From NCBI GenBank assembly GCA_022510485.1, contig JAFLTI010000001.1, positions 32,068-96,067 of the forward strand: a stretch of DNA of 64,000 nt, read 5' to 3'. The position numbers and the translations under genes were made by a program. The notes beneath the pieces are model-generated. The model saw only the letters and a program-made list of their open reading frames with translations. It was not told the origin of the DNA and searched no databases. Of the stretch, positions 23,701-32,216 are shown in pieces (within the stretch, counting starts at the first letter, position 1; each line of letters begins with the position of its first letter). The stretch is from Lentimicrobiaceae bacterium (lineage in GTDB: Bacteria; Bacteroidota; Bacteroidia; Bacteroidales; P3).

Positions 23701-26491
23701 CGGTAAGCACCGTATCGCCCTCTATCAGAGGGATTGAAATCACAGGCTCTTTAGAAACCGTATCTTCCTGTTCCGAAATCCAGCACACAAAACGGTGCCC
23801 CGGAAAAGCCTCGGCTTTAATCTCAACCGGACTATGCCATTCGTAAATGCCCGCACCGCTCACCTTACCGTACAAAGAGTTGGATACATAGAGGTTTACA
23901 TGAGAACGGACATGGCTGAAGACGGCAAGCACCGTGCAGGAATCCGATACCGTAAAATCCAAAAGAGCACTTGTATTGGCAAGCGTGTCGTTATCCACCA
24001 CCCAATAGCGGAACTCCGCAGCCTCAAGAGGTTCTGCAACAAGATGCAGCACACTGTCATAAGGAAAAACTCCTCCCGGATTATTTACGCTGCCCAAATC
24101 CGCATCGTTAGAAAGAATCTTAACCGCATATCGGTTGGGCTCGCAAACGGCAACAATGCTGCTGTCGCGCAATATCTTTACCAACAGGGTGTCTGCTGTT
24201 CCCAAAACCTCAGAACCGCTTTCCCATCTGGCAAAATGATAGCCTTTATCGGGAGTTGCCCGCAAAATTACATTCGCTCCGTACATATAGGTTCCCGTTC
24301 CCTCGGCATAGCCGTGCAGGGCAGAAACCGCAAGCGTATAGTTGAGGGTATCAAAAACGGCAACAAACTCATAATCGGCATCCAAATGCGTGTTATCGGT
24401 AAGATTATACGGGTTTTCTTCGATAATAAAAGTAGAATCGACAGCCAATTTTTTGGTTACTTCCCACCAGCGGAATCCCACACCCAAAAACGGCACCGCC
24501 CTAAGCGTGATATGGGTAGGGTCAAACGCGCTGTAGGTGCTGTCTGCCTTGCGTTGCTCGCATTGCAGCACATAACCGTCGGTAACATCGGCAACCCCTG
24601 CTTTTACATTAAAAAAGCTTTCTTCAAAAACAGCGCGGTAACTGCCGCCTCGACTTATATTCTCAAGCCGCAATACCGGATCGCTTCCCACCATATTGCC
24701 CTCTGCATCTTCCCAATGCAGGAAATGGCTGTATTGTTTCGGTTCCTTAGGCTCTGCCGTTGCCGTTACGGTACTGAAATGCTTATAGGTACCGCTCCCG
24801 CTCGCCGTACCCAACTTGGCATCCGGAACTACCGTAAACTCAAATTGGTAGGGAATACTGTCGGTTAACACATAAATGGTGCCGCCCCGCCCTGCCGACC
24901 AATCGTAACCCACCACATCGCCCTCTCTATCTACTTGGTTTACGGTTACCGGATCAAGGCGAAATCCTTGAAAAACATAACCCTCTTTGATACGGGCGCG
25001 CACCTTAAGCATTTCGCCGTTCAACAAAGTTATCTCTTGGGCGTTGTTATTCTCAAAATAAGGATCCGCCCCTACCGTTTCGGCAAAACGGAGCGTAAAA
25101 GTAGTATCGAAAATCGCCGTCAGGTCGCGGTCCCGGGTAATATTGAAAGTGTATTCGGCAAGAGCGTCTTCTACGGTCTTGCCACCTTCTTCCCAACGCA
25201 AAAAGCGACATTCGGCGTTGTTTACGGTGGCTATCGCCGTTTGCTGGCTGCCGTTTCGGCAAAGCTGGCGGTACACCGCATTGGTGGTGCCATATTGAGA
25301 AGACTGGTTAATGGTAAGATACCACTGCTTGTAGATATTCAGTTCTATGATATTGCTTTGCAAAGGATAGTTTGAAGCCTCTATCCGCACACGGTATTTA
25401 TCCGAATCGGGCAGGTCGGCAGGCAGGGTAATGCTGATATGCCCCTGATGCTTGATGTTGTCGCCTCCGTTTACATTGGCGGTGGAGAGCAGGCGTTTAT
25501 TGTCGAAACTTCCGTTCTCATCCGAAAGATATACGCGCAACTGGTTCTGAGCCGAAGCGTTCAAGGGGTCCTGTGTACCCGAATAAAACGTGTAGGGCAG
25601 GTTGATGGTTACGCTTTGGTTTCCGTGGTGCGGCACCTGCAAGGGAGTTGCGGTGTCTATGCTCAGAATGGGATTGTAGATAAACTTTACATCGTCTATC
25701 CAAAGTTCATCGCCATCCACTACCTCGCGAAAATTGTTACCCGCCGTAAAACTCAGCAACAGATAAGCGGGATTTTCCTCACTTTGATATGAAATGGGAA
25801 CACTATATCTGGTCCACTGCCTATTGGCAGGAATCTTATAGTTGGCAGAGCCTATCGGCGAGGTTGAGGCGGTACCTGTGTATTCGACAGCCTGCCCTAC
25901 CGAATATCGTCCGGTCAATCTCTTAACGCCATTGGGATTGAAATCGCCGAACATTTCGTCTTTATGCAGATAAAGCGTCATATCCGAATTACGATTGCCG
26001 TTGGCAGCCGTTTTTGCCCAAAACACAATGGAGTCGGGACGTCCGTTGAACGGCCATCTTTTAGAACCGTCTCCGGTGTGGGTGTAGATACAAGACGATG
26101 CGTTTTCTTTCTCGTCATAATAATAGAGCGTTCCGGTAGTCAGGGTTCCCATATGCGCATACGAGGTTGTTCCAAATGGAACCCTGTAACGAAACCAACT
26201 GGACTGGGTAACCTTGATATAAACCGAATGAGACCCTTTGCTCTGAGCGGGAATATCAGTGGAACTCCATACTGACTGATTCCGCTTCTGTTGACTTGCA
26301 CTGTGTCCAGCCTCAAAGCAAGAACTTGAATTCCAGCCCCAAGGTTCGGGATTTTCCCATACCTCAAAGTCGAAATTGGGTGCTTGCGGCGTATTGTATA
26401 GGGTTTGATTTTGTGCCTGAATACGGGAAAAGAAAAAACTTCCCGGCGTGCATAACATTAAAAACAAGAGAATCCTTACTGTTGTTTTCAT
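20717..26491 (-). CDS. Giant InlB-repeat secreted protein A1, no sorting signal
   Basis: The 1924-aa product has a signal peptide (about 1-26, ending RIQAQ). A PCMD-like domain (about 35-275) begins NFDFEVWENPEPWGWNSS and ends ELWIDDVKFIYNP. An Ig-like domain follows to about residue 390, then about 20 InlB-B-like repeats up to the end. It stops abruptly after the last repeat (KLDARTRKTTNQ) with no T9SS domain, anchor or lipobox. It is therefore at least periplasmic. Reaching the surface would need a partner, for which B1, 9 bp downstream, is the obvious candidate. An exact TAnnTTTG box lies just upstream (26512-26519). Confidence 0.85.
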   Translation of the reverse strand: MKTTVRILLFLMLCTPGSFFFSRIQAQNQTLYNTPQAPNFDFEVWENPEPWGWNSSSCFEAGHSASQQKRNQSVWSSTDIPAQSKGSHSVYIKVTQSSWFRYRVPFGTTSYAHMGTLTTGTLYYYDEKENASSCIYTHTGDGSKRWPFNGRPDSIVFWAKTAANGNRNSDMTLYLHKDEMFGDFNPNGVKRLTGRYSVGQAVEYTGTASTSPIGSANYKIPANRQWTRYSVPISYQSEENPAYLLLSFTAGNNFREVVDGDELWIDDVKFIYNPILSIDTATPLQVPHHGNQSVTINLPYTFYSGTQDPLNASAQNQLRVYLSDENGSFDNKRLLSTANVNGGDNIKHQGHISITLPADLPDSDKYRVRIEASNYPLQSNIIELNIYKQWYLTINQSSQYGTTNAVYRQLCRNGSQQTAIATVNNAECRFLRWEEGGKTVEDALAEYTFNITRDRDLTAIFDTTFTLRFAETVGADPYFENNNAQEITLLNGEMLKVRARIKEGYVFQGFRLDPVTVNQVDREGDVVGYDWSAGRGGTIYVLTDSIPYQFEFTVVPDAKLGTASGSGTYKHFSTVTATAEPKEPKQYSHFLHWEDAEGNMVGSDPVLRLENISRGGSYRAVFEESFFNVKAGVADVTDGYVLQCEQRKADSTYSAFDPTHITLRAVPFLGVGFRWWEVTKKLAVDSTFIIEENPYNLTDNTHLDADYEFVAVFDTLNYTLAVSALHGYAEGTGTYMYGANVILRATPDKGYHFARWESGSEVLGTADTLLVKILRDSSIVAVCEPNRYAVKILSNDADLGSVNNPGGVFPYDSVLHLVAEPLEAAEFRYWVVDNDTLANTSALLDFTVSDSCTVLAVFSHVRSHVNLYVSNSLYGKVSGAGIYEWHSPVEIKAEAFPGHRFVCWISEQEDTVSKEPVISIPLIEGDTVLTAVFSANMFKVELQAVGEGKVMFVGEESQTVKDFGYMDFVQVHAVPESGYEFEGWYDKNENLCSPYTQEGFSVNRDTVLRGRFIQQQYTVGLFVWPLDIGVLHGMGRYTGGMEVPISVDGSEGYEFLGWYEADTLVETNLAFTVKLTSDRYFTAKFQEHKFFIDVRADDTAKVDSLFGAGDYQYAYNANVYAYAKQGYEVAAWLNAQGDTVSRLNPYLHDVEGAEQLTAVIRPEKLYPEFTVEPEDAGRVRSGEVFYGIEATATAVPAYGYVFSHWKNQAGEIVSDDPALHFISKGDTSFTAVFDSALFRIAAKPRNPLRGSVTPAGDYIEKDGAYYYKYLSTCELFVEHDLHYDFAGWHNQNGEVVSYQHRWTFTVSGELDVIAWFEPLPVISTLVVEPQNAGRIQYEGGQMLGEIAVLYEDSIRLDIIPAQGMEFNKYILVESEDDTDTVAVWESAQHAFVPQGGRTLTALFDTVEYEVSLKVEPAGSGSAQGDGKYKYSTWADLNAQPDEHYRFYAYMVDGKVLSYDSAYALQVDSAMEVRAVFSPKDYLIKPVPADYNQGGVGGEGMYAYGSTVTLEAFAWSDSVEFAYWSHYEDGRDTASLSAQMSHKVAGDTVLTAFFKPVSHLLKVKVNGKGSVDGEEVYEHGSAAELVAQAEPGYHFAAWQERGIHLGSQAAIRLVMRQNRDIEAVFEPDTFNLSLNPSVEGAQVFGSGVYAYESNANIWIAEMPAGYRFVAWKNASGETVSQEPDFVMPLRQNTDLVAQWQAERYRIDLQLEGEGSVSGAAEYGFGEEALLTATPAEDYRLKAWYCGKNLFSEKDTLSFAVVSDLALTAVFEKDITPVEAYVNRAEGGSISVIEESETADTLVLQAQAKPDYHFAYWSLGDSIISTDQEFETDRATALHTEAHFMPDVLYVELSSTTPEGLSNLSGAGSFYKGETTKLKVTVRQGYEFIGWFEVGSDTPISVQVEDTFTVTRPIKLDARTRKTTNQ

Positions 26492-26511
26492 AGTAATACT
26501 TCAAAACACAA

Positions 26512-26519
26512 CAAATTTA
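26512..26519 (-). promoter_or_regulatory. -7 box of A1 gene
   Basis: On the minus strand the sequence reads TAAATTTG, an exact TAnnTTTG match, about 20 bp upstream of the A1 start codon. No good -33 element is visible 19 bp further upstream. Confidence 0.5.
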
Positions 26520-26685
26520 GAGCACATTCCCCTCCTCTTTTCCCGATTACCTACCGAACTTCGTCGCCCACACTCCACTTTTACAATGGTAAAAGAATAT
26601 AACATATATGATAATCAATAAAATAAATTAAAATTTCTCTATATAGCACTCCTTTCTCAAAAATTACCGAACACAACTCACTCAT

Positions 26686-26722
26686 AAAAAAAAAGAGGAG
26701 GGGTGTCCCCTCCTCTTTTTTT
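26686..26722. terminator. Bidirectional terminator after B2
   Basis: GAGGAGGGG (26695-26703) and CCCCTCCTC (26707-26715) form a perfect 9-bp stem with a TGT loop. An A-run (26686-26694) and a T-run (26716-26722) flank it and extend the stem. It lies 13 bp beyond the stop codon of the minus-strand gene B2. Confidence 0.92.
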
Positions 26723-26735
26723 ATAGCAAAGCAAA

Positions 26736-29700
26736 TTAGGTCGTTATCAATTTGCCTTTCTTGCGAGCTCCTCCCGTCAGATTGATTTCGTAGAAGTAGC
26801 AACCTGCCTGTACGTCTAACAGATATACCGAAACCGATTGCACACCGTCTTGAGAGAACCTACGGTATAAAATCTGTCTTCCCGTTACAGAGAAAATACG
26901 TATGCTCTGTATGTTCTTGCGATCCGACTCGATATGGAGTTCCTCGTCTTTGCCTAAGGGTATGGGATATACCCGTACCTTGATGTGCCTGTCGGGATTT
27001 AGCGTATCCTGATTGGGATCATCGCCGCCCTCGGACTTGACAGTAAAAGTCGCTTCTGCCACAGCTGAATTTACCCTTTCTTCCTTAATGGCGAAAGCCT
27101 TGATTGTCATTGCCTCGTCTATAACAATAGGTTCGGTGTATTCTTGGCTGTTTTCTACAGTAGGATCTTCTCCGTTTACGGTATAATAAATCGTAGCACC
27201 GGCGGTGGCACAACTGATGCTTACGGTGCTGCCCCTTTCAATTTCACCTCCGTCGGGAGTGAACACGGGCGTTTTTACCGTATCTCCGGGCTTATCCGGA
27301 TCAGGTCCGGGACCGGGTCCGGGTCCAACGGTATCGCCGCCGCCGTCACCACCACCGCTGCCGGGTCTAATAGTATAGGTGGCTACTGCCACAGCAGAAC
27401 TTACCATACTGTCTTTAACGGCAAAAGCCCTTATGGTCATTGCCTCATTGATAACAATGGGCGCATCGTATCTGGCACTGTTTTCGGTAGGATTATTTCC
27501 GTTAATGGTATAGTAAATCGTAGCATCGGCAGTGGCGCAAGAAATGCTTACCGTGCTGCCGCTATCCACCATACCTCCGGCAGGAGTGAAAACAGGCATG
27601 AATACCGTATCGAGGTTGGGCTTATGCGGATTATCCGGGTCATCATCGGGATCTCTAAGCGATTCGGGTGCGTCTACCCAAGCGGTAAAGTTTCCTGCAC
27701 TCAGAACCGGATACAGATAGGTTTCCAAAACCGACAATTGTTCGTCGTCGGCATTGCTCCAATACTTGAATGTAACGCTGTCGTAAAGATAGATACCTAA
27801 CTTTGCGGTATCGCCCCAATAATAGGAACCGCCTCCGTAACTCAAACCTCCGTATTGAGGTTCAACCCACGTATCCACATTATAGCGTTTGGGCACGAAC
27901 AATGCCACGTATGCGGCATCTTCCATTACTTCCATGTTCAGGCTGGGGTTTGTTTCCACCACTTCGCCGTTCCTTGTCCAAGCAAAGAAATCATGATTGG
28001 CGTCAGGTCTTGCCACAAGCGATGCCGAAGCACCGTAGTTGAATGTTCCACCGCCGCTAACCGTTCCTGCCAGCAGGGGCGACGCTTCAACCTCAACATA
28101 GTATCGCAAAGGTTCAAACACTGCCGTAAACGTAACATTTTCGGTAACATACCAATTCAAAACCGGCAGGCTTGCCCGTTGCCGGTCAAGATTTGCCGAT
28201 TCGCTCTCCCAACGGACAAAACGGTAGCCCAAGTCGGGTATCGCCTCTAATTGTACCGAAGAAGCATAGAACGTCTTTCCGCCACCTTCTACCTTTCCGC
28301 CTTCGGTGGCAACAACGCCCACATTCAATTCGGTAGCAATAAACTTGGCACGCATCGAGCTGCTTTCGTTCAAGGTTAAAGTGTAGGGATTCTTGTTGCT
28401 CAAGCGTTTGCCCGACAAGTCGTACCATGCGTCAAAAGTATATTTTTCAGAGGCTGTGGCACGCGCAACCGCCGTTGTTCCTTTTAAGTAACTTCCGTCT
28501 CCCGAAACACTGCCTCCAAGGTCGGCATAGAGGGCAAGGCGTACCGAATCATACGAAAAATATGCTATAACCGTAGTGTCTTTGGTTACTGTAAGCATAT
28601 ATTCCGGATTATAGGAAATCCAGCCGTCGGCAGTTTTCCAGCCTTTGAACGCATAGTCGCCGGGAGTTGCCTTGATGGTAACCTTTTCTCCGTATCCATA
28701 ATAGCCGCTTCCCTGAACGCTCCCCAAATTCGCATCCGCCTTTACTTGTATATGGAAAAGTTTCGGTTCAAAAACCGCCTCGATTTCTATATTCTCATCC
28801 ACTTCTATCGACACAACCGGTTCTTTTCCCAAATTGATTCCTCCCAATCGGGCAGAAGAATTTCGCCTAAGCCAAGAGGAAAATTCGTAGTTATGGGCAG
28901 GATCGGCATGGAGAATCGCCCTGCTGTTTTGTTTCACATAGGCATAACGCCCCTCGTTTACGGTATTTTCCGGGTCTTGATCCTGCACGATTTCTAACCA
29001 TATATCGCCGCCTCCCTGAATATTGGGACGGAGATTAATCGTTCTGTGAATCGGTCTGAAACGTGCCACAAGCGAAGAATCCTGCGTAACATATACCGAA
29101 AGGATAGAGGAATTAGACACTACCTGATCCGGCTTATTTTTCAAAACCCAGCTGTCGAACTCGTAACCCTCGGCAGGAAGCGCTTCCACCCTTACCGTAT
29201 TACCGTAATACGGCTGGTTGGTATAGATTACCTCGCCCTGCAAAATGTTCTCTGATTCGGCAATGAGTGTTTTGTTTTCCGGAAGAAAATCGGCATAAAC
29301 CACCGTATCGCGCCATACCGTTACCGTATAGTCTTCCGAACGCGACAACCTCTTACCCCAACGGTCACGCCATTGGAAAAAACGATAGTTCTGCCCGGGT
29401 TTCGCCACGAGCTTAATCTCGGATCCGGCTTCCAAGTCCTTATAGGAGTCCTCGGTTACCACGCTTCCCATATCCACATTCGACGAGAATACCTGCAAAG
29501 CATAGGTAATAGGCTCAAAATAAACCTCCAATTTCCAATCCTGCGTCATATTCACACCCGCAAAATATTCCCTGAACGTGTCGTAAGCCGGCTCCCGTAC
29601 CAACAGCATATACTTTATTTCATATCCGGGGGCGGGATCCGGTATCAGCAACACTTCGTCTAAATAATCATATTCGCCAATGCCGATTATATTACCCTCT

Positions 29701-32207
29701 CCTTCTTGCTTTACCACTTTTATCGTAAACTTTTGCGGAACAAAGTCAGCGGCAAGCCATCTATGTTCCTCTATGTTAAAGGTATAAGTGGCGCTTTTCT
29801 CCAAACAGTTGGTTCTCAAAGTGTCGGCAGCATCATACCAACCCGAAAAAACATATCCGTATTCCGGCGTGGCTGTCAACGTAACAGCAGTTTCATATTT
29901 ATAAGCACCTTCCCCTTCCACGCTGCCGCAATTGTTTCTTCCCCAAATATCCACATCCACTTGCAAGGTGGCTTGAGTAAAGACCGCCTTTACCGTTGTA
30001 TCGTGGAACGACTGTATTTGCAGGCGGTTCGACGTTTGAGGCATAGGATTCCCTTCTTCATCCAGCCAATGTGAAAAATCGTAACCCTTTGCCGGTGCGG
30101 CTTCCAGTTCCATCCACAATTCGTCTCGATAATAGCCTTGGTTAAGCACTTCTCCGCTCGCTTCGGGTTCAACCGAGGCAGTTATAAGATGGGCATCGGT
30201 ATGAAAGTATCCCACAATACGGCTATATCCCCTTACCACATAAATGGCTTCTTGATTACGGGAGTAGAGCGAATCCTTAACCTTTCCGTCTTTATCGGTA
30301 TAGAGTGTGCGCCATTGGATAAAGGCATAGTTTTCGTCCGTATTCGCCTGTGCTTCCAAATGCAGGGTATCGCCGTAATAAACCTCCAAGGTGTGCATCG
30401 TTCCCAGATCCACCTTGCCTTTGGCTCCCACCTTGCCGCCCACCGAAGACGCCCCTTCGGTCATCAGGATAAAATCATAGCGCAAGGGCGTAAAACTGGC
30501 GTATACGGTGGTATCGGACTGCACCCACAGGTTCAGCTGCGGGCTTCTCGAAACCACCTCGTGCTCTCCGTTTTCCCAATGAGAAAAACGGTAGCCCTCG
30601 GCAGCCTCCGCCGTTAAAGTGGCATATTCGCCTGCCACATAGGGGCCTTCGCCCGATATGGTTCCGGCATTGGCAGGCAGGCTCTCCGCCTTTACGTGAT
30701 TGCGCAGTACGCTGAACACGGCAACTAAGTCCACATCCTGCAACACTTCCACCTTATAAGGATTCTCTTCCGAAACCTTGGTGATATTCAAACCTCTGCG
30801 GGTACCCCAATAGTTAAATTCGTAACCCTCTTCCGGCATGGCTTTCAAAACGGCAGTATCGAAATGGGCATACGAACCGTCGCCACTCACCGTACCATAG
30901 CCCTCTTCAGGCTGGGTCGAAAGCCTTACGGTATGCCGTTTAAGTTCAAACAAAGCCTTGTATGTTCTATCTAAACCCTGATATATGGTAAATATGAGAG
31001 GATTGTTGATATTGGTATCCGCACTGCCTCCGGGCTTACCGGCATCGGTCCTTACCCACGCCACAAAATTATAATTGTCATAGGGTATGGCACGGAGCGT
31101 TACCGACGAGTTATATTCATAAGTACCGGCGCCTTCGATAACCGCCGCTCCCTCGGGAACGGTTTCTACCGCAATATGAAAGTCTTTTATTGCAAAATAT
31201 GCCGTATAAGACAGATCTTCCCTTAAATGTCCGTTCTTCAAAACCGTTATGGCGGAGTCTTCGTACACAGCACCGTCTTTATCCGATTGCCAATACAGAA
31301 ATTCGTAGCCTGTATTCGGTCTGGCAGTTAATACAATGGTATTATTATCCGCTGCCGAATATCTCCCCGCTCCGGTAACCGTTCCCGACCCAAATATATT
31401 TGCCGTAGCGGAAACCGTGTGGTATTCCATACTAAATAAAGCCCTGACGGTACGTTTTCTCTCTGCCACAAAGGAATATACAGGATTCTTGCTTACCGTA
31501 TCGCGACCTTCCATCCATGCCACAAAGCGGTGAAACGGATTGGGATAAGCGGTAAGGGTTACAGGGCTTCCTGCCTCATACTTTCCAGCTCCTTTCACGG
31601 TACCCATGCTCACCGAGGTTTCCGCAACCGAGGCATCAATTTCTATCTTGCCTATTTCAAACACCACAGCAATCTGCATATCCGACTGGATATAAAATAC
31701 ATATACCACAGAATCGGAAAGCAGCGTACCTGCTGAAGAACCCAAATAATAGCCCTTGAACGAGTAACCCGAACTCGGACTGGATTCCAGACGTACCCTA
31801 CTGTTGTGTTCAAAGGTGGTTCCGGGAGGAATAACAATCCCATCTCCCTGCTTAACCAAAGACAGCCTATAGGTATTGATTACGAACACCGCTCTGAGCG
31901 TACGGTTGGCATTCGCCACAAAACGGTAGGTGGCTTCCGCTCCTTCCACTTTTTGACCGTTTTCTTCCCAACGGTCAAAATGGTAGCCCGTAAACGGAGT
32001 TGCCGTCAAAGTAACGGTATCGCCTTCCTGATAGGTACCGTCGCCTTTTACCATACCTGTCCTGTCGTCGGATACCGTAGCCCTGATGGTATAAGTTTGC
32101 CGGGCTTCGTTCCCCGATTGTGCAAAAACTTTCGGCATACCTAAAAGGAGACCGAAAAGCGACAATAAAAGTCCGCACAATTTACCAAAAGATATATTCA
32201 TTTTCAT
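26736..32207 (-). CDS. Giant InlB-repeat surface protein B2 with Fn3_assoc domains and T9SS signal
   Basis: The 1823-aa product has almost the same signal peptide as B1 (MKMNISFGKLCGLLLSLFGL). It passes straight into the repeats: the PCMD-like and Ig-like domains of B1 are missing. I count 19 repeats that line up one-to-one with those of B1. After the repeats come two domains of about 80 aa resembling chitobiase/Fn3_assoc modules (about 1535-1615 and 1650-1730). Each has GSTVSISCATA and ATIYYT and is followed by a VNSAVAEATF-like stretch. A Gly/Pro/Asp linker separates them. A type-A T9SS sorting domain covers about 1743-1823. It starts 9 bp after A2 and should be displayed or released at the surface. 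Confidence 0.85.
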   Translation of the reverse strand: MKMNISFGKLCGLLLSLFGLLLGMPKVFAQSGNEARQTYTIRATVSDDRTGMVKGDGTYQEGDTVTLTATPFTGYHFDRWEENGQKVEGAEATYRFVANANRTLRAVFVINTYRLSLVKQGDGIVIPPGTTFEHNSRVRLESSPSSGYSFKGYYLGSSAGTLLSDSVVYVFYIQSDMQIAVVFEIGKIEIDASVAETSVSMGTVKGAGKYEAGSPVTLTAYPNPFHRFVAWMEGRDTVSKNPVYSFVAERKRTVRALFSMEYHTVSATANIFGSGTVTGAGRYSAADNNTIVLTARPNTGYEFLYWQSDKDGAVYEDSAITVLKNGHLREDLSYTAYFAIKDFHIAVETVPEGAAVIEGAGTYEYNSSVTLRAIPYDNYNFVAWVRTDAGKPGGSADTNINNPLIFTIYQGLDRTYKALFELKRHTVRLSTQPEEGYGTVSGDGSYAHFDTAVLKAMPEEGYEFNYWGTRRGLNITKVSEENPYKVEVLQDVDLVAVFSVLRNHVKAESLPANAGTISGEGPYVAGEYATLTAEAAEGYRFSHWENGEHEVVSRSPQLNLWVQSDTTVYASFTPLRYDFILMTEGASSVGGKVGAKGKVDLGTMHTLEVYYGDTLHLEAQANTDENYAFIQWRTLYTDKDGKVKDSLYSRNQEAIYVVRGYSRIVGYFHTDAHLITASVEPEASGEVLNQGYYRDELWMELEAAPAKGYDFSHWLDEEGNPMPQTSNRLQIQSFHDTTVKAVFTQATLQVDVDIWGRNNCGSVEGEGAYKYETAVTLTATPEYGYVFSGWYDAADTLRTNCLEKSATYTFNIEEHRWLAADFVPQKFTIKVVKQEGEGNIIGIGEYDYLDEVLLIPDPAPGYEIKYMLLVREPAYDTFREYFAGVNMTQDWKLEVYFEPITYALQVFSSNVDMGSVVTEDSYKDLEAGSEIKLVAKPGQNYRFFQWRDRWGKRLSRSEDYTVTVWRDTVVYADFLPENKTLIAESENILQGEVIYTNQPYYGNTVRVEALPAEGYEFDSWVLKNKPDQVVSNSSILSVYVTQDSSLVARFRPIHRTINLRPNIQGGGDIWLEIVQDQDPENTVNEGRYAYVKQNSRAILHADPAHNYEFSSWLRRNSSARLGGINLGKEPVVSIEVDENIEIEAVFEPKLFHIQVKADANLGSVQGSGYYGYGEKVTIKATPGDYAFKGWKTADGWISYNPEYMLTVTKDTTVIAYFSYDSVRLALYADLGGSVSGDGSYLKGTTAVARATASEKYTFDAWYDLSGKRLSNKNPYTLTLNESSSMRAKFIATELNVGVVATEGGKVEGGGKTFYASSVQLEAIPDLGYRFVRWESESANLDRQRASLPVLNWYVTENVTFTAVFEPLRYYVEVEASPLLAGTVSGGGTFNYGASASLVARPDANHDFFAWTRNGEVVETNPSLNMEVMEDAAYVALFVPKRYNVDTWVEPQYGGLSYGGGSYYWGDTAKLGIYLYDSVTFKYWSNADDEQLSVLETYLYPVLSAGNFTAWVDAPESLRDPDDDPDNPHKPNLDTVFMPVFTPAGGMVDSGSTVSISCATADATIYYTINGNNPTENSARYDAPIVINEAMTIRAFAVKDSMVSSAVAVATYTIRPGSGGGDGGGDTVGPGPGPGPDPDKPGDTVKTPVFTPDGGEIERGSTVSISCATAGATIYYTVNGEDPTVENSQEYTEPIVIDEAMTIKAFAIKEERVNSAVAEATFTVKSEGGDDPNQDTLNPDRHIKVRVYPIPLGKDEELHIESDRKNIQSIRIFSVTGRQILYRRFSQDGVQSVSVYLLDVQAGCYFYEINLTGGARKKGKLITT
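27030..27605 (-). repeat. Duplicated Fn3_assoc-coding segment in B2
   Basis: Two segments of about 240 bp within B2 are close copies at DNA and protein level. They are separated by a low-complexity GGTCCGGGACCGGG-type stretch (about 27300-27360) encoding a Gly/Pro/Asp linker. This points to a local tandem duplication inside the gene. B1 has neither copy. Confidence 0.75.
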
Positions 32208-32216
32208 CTCTCTTTC

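Larger units (their letters stand above)
26492..26735. other. Spacer between the two A-B units
   Basis: This 244-bp gap holds the -7 box of A1 (26512-26519), an AT-rich stretch with no gene that I can support (about 26580-26680) and the terminator of B2 (26686-26722). It shows that the two A-B units are separate transcripts. Confidence 0.7.

Noticed and set aside
23795-24868. 357-codon plus-strand open frame
   Set aside because: It is antisense to A1 and consists of mirrored repeat modules; no domain is recognisable.
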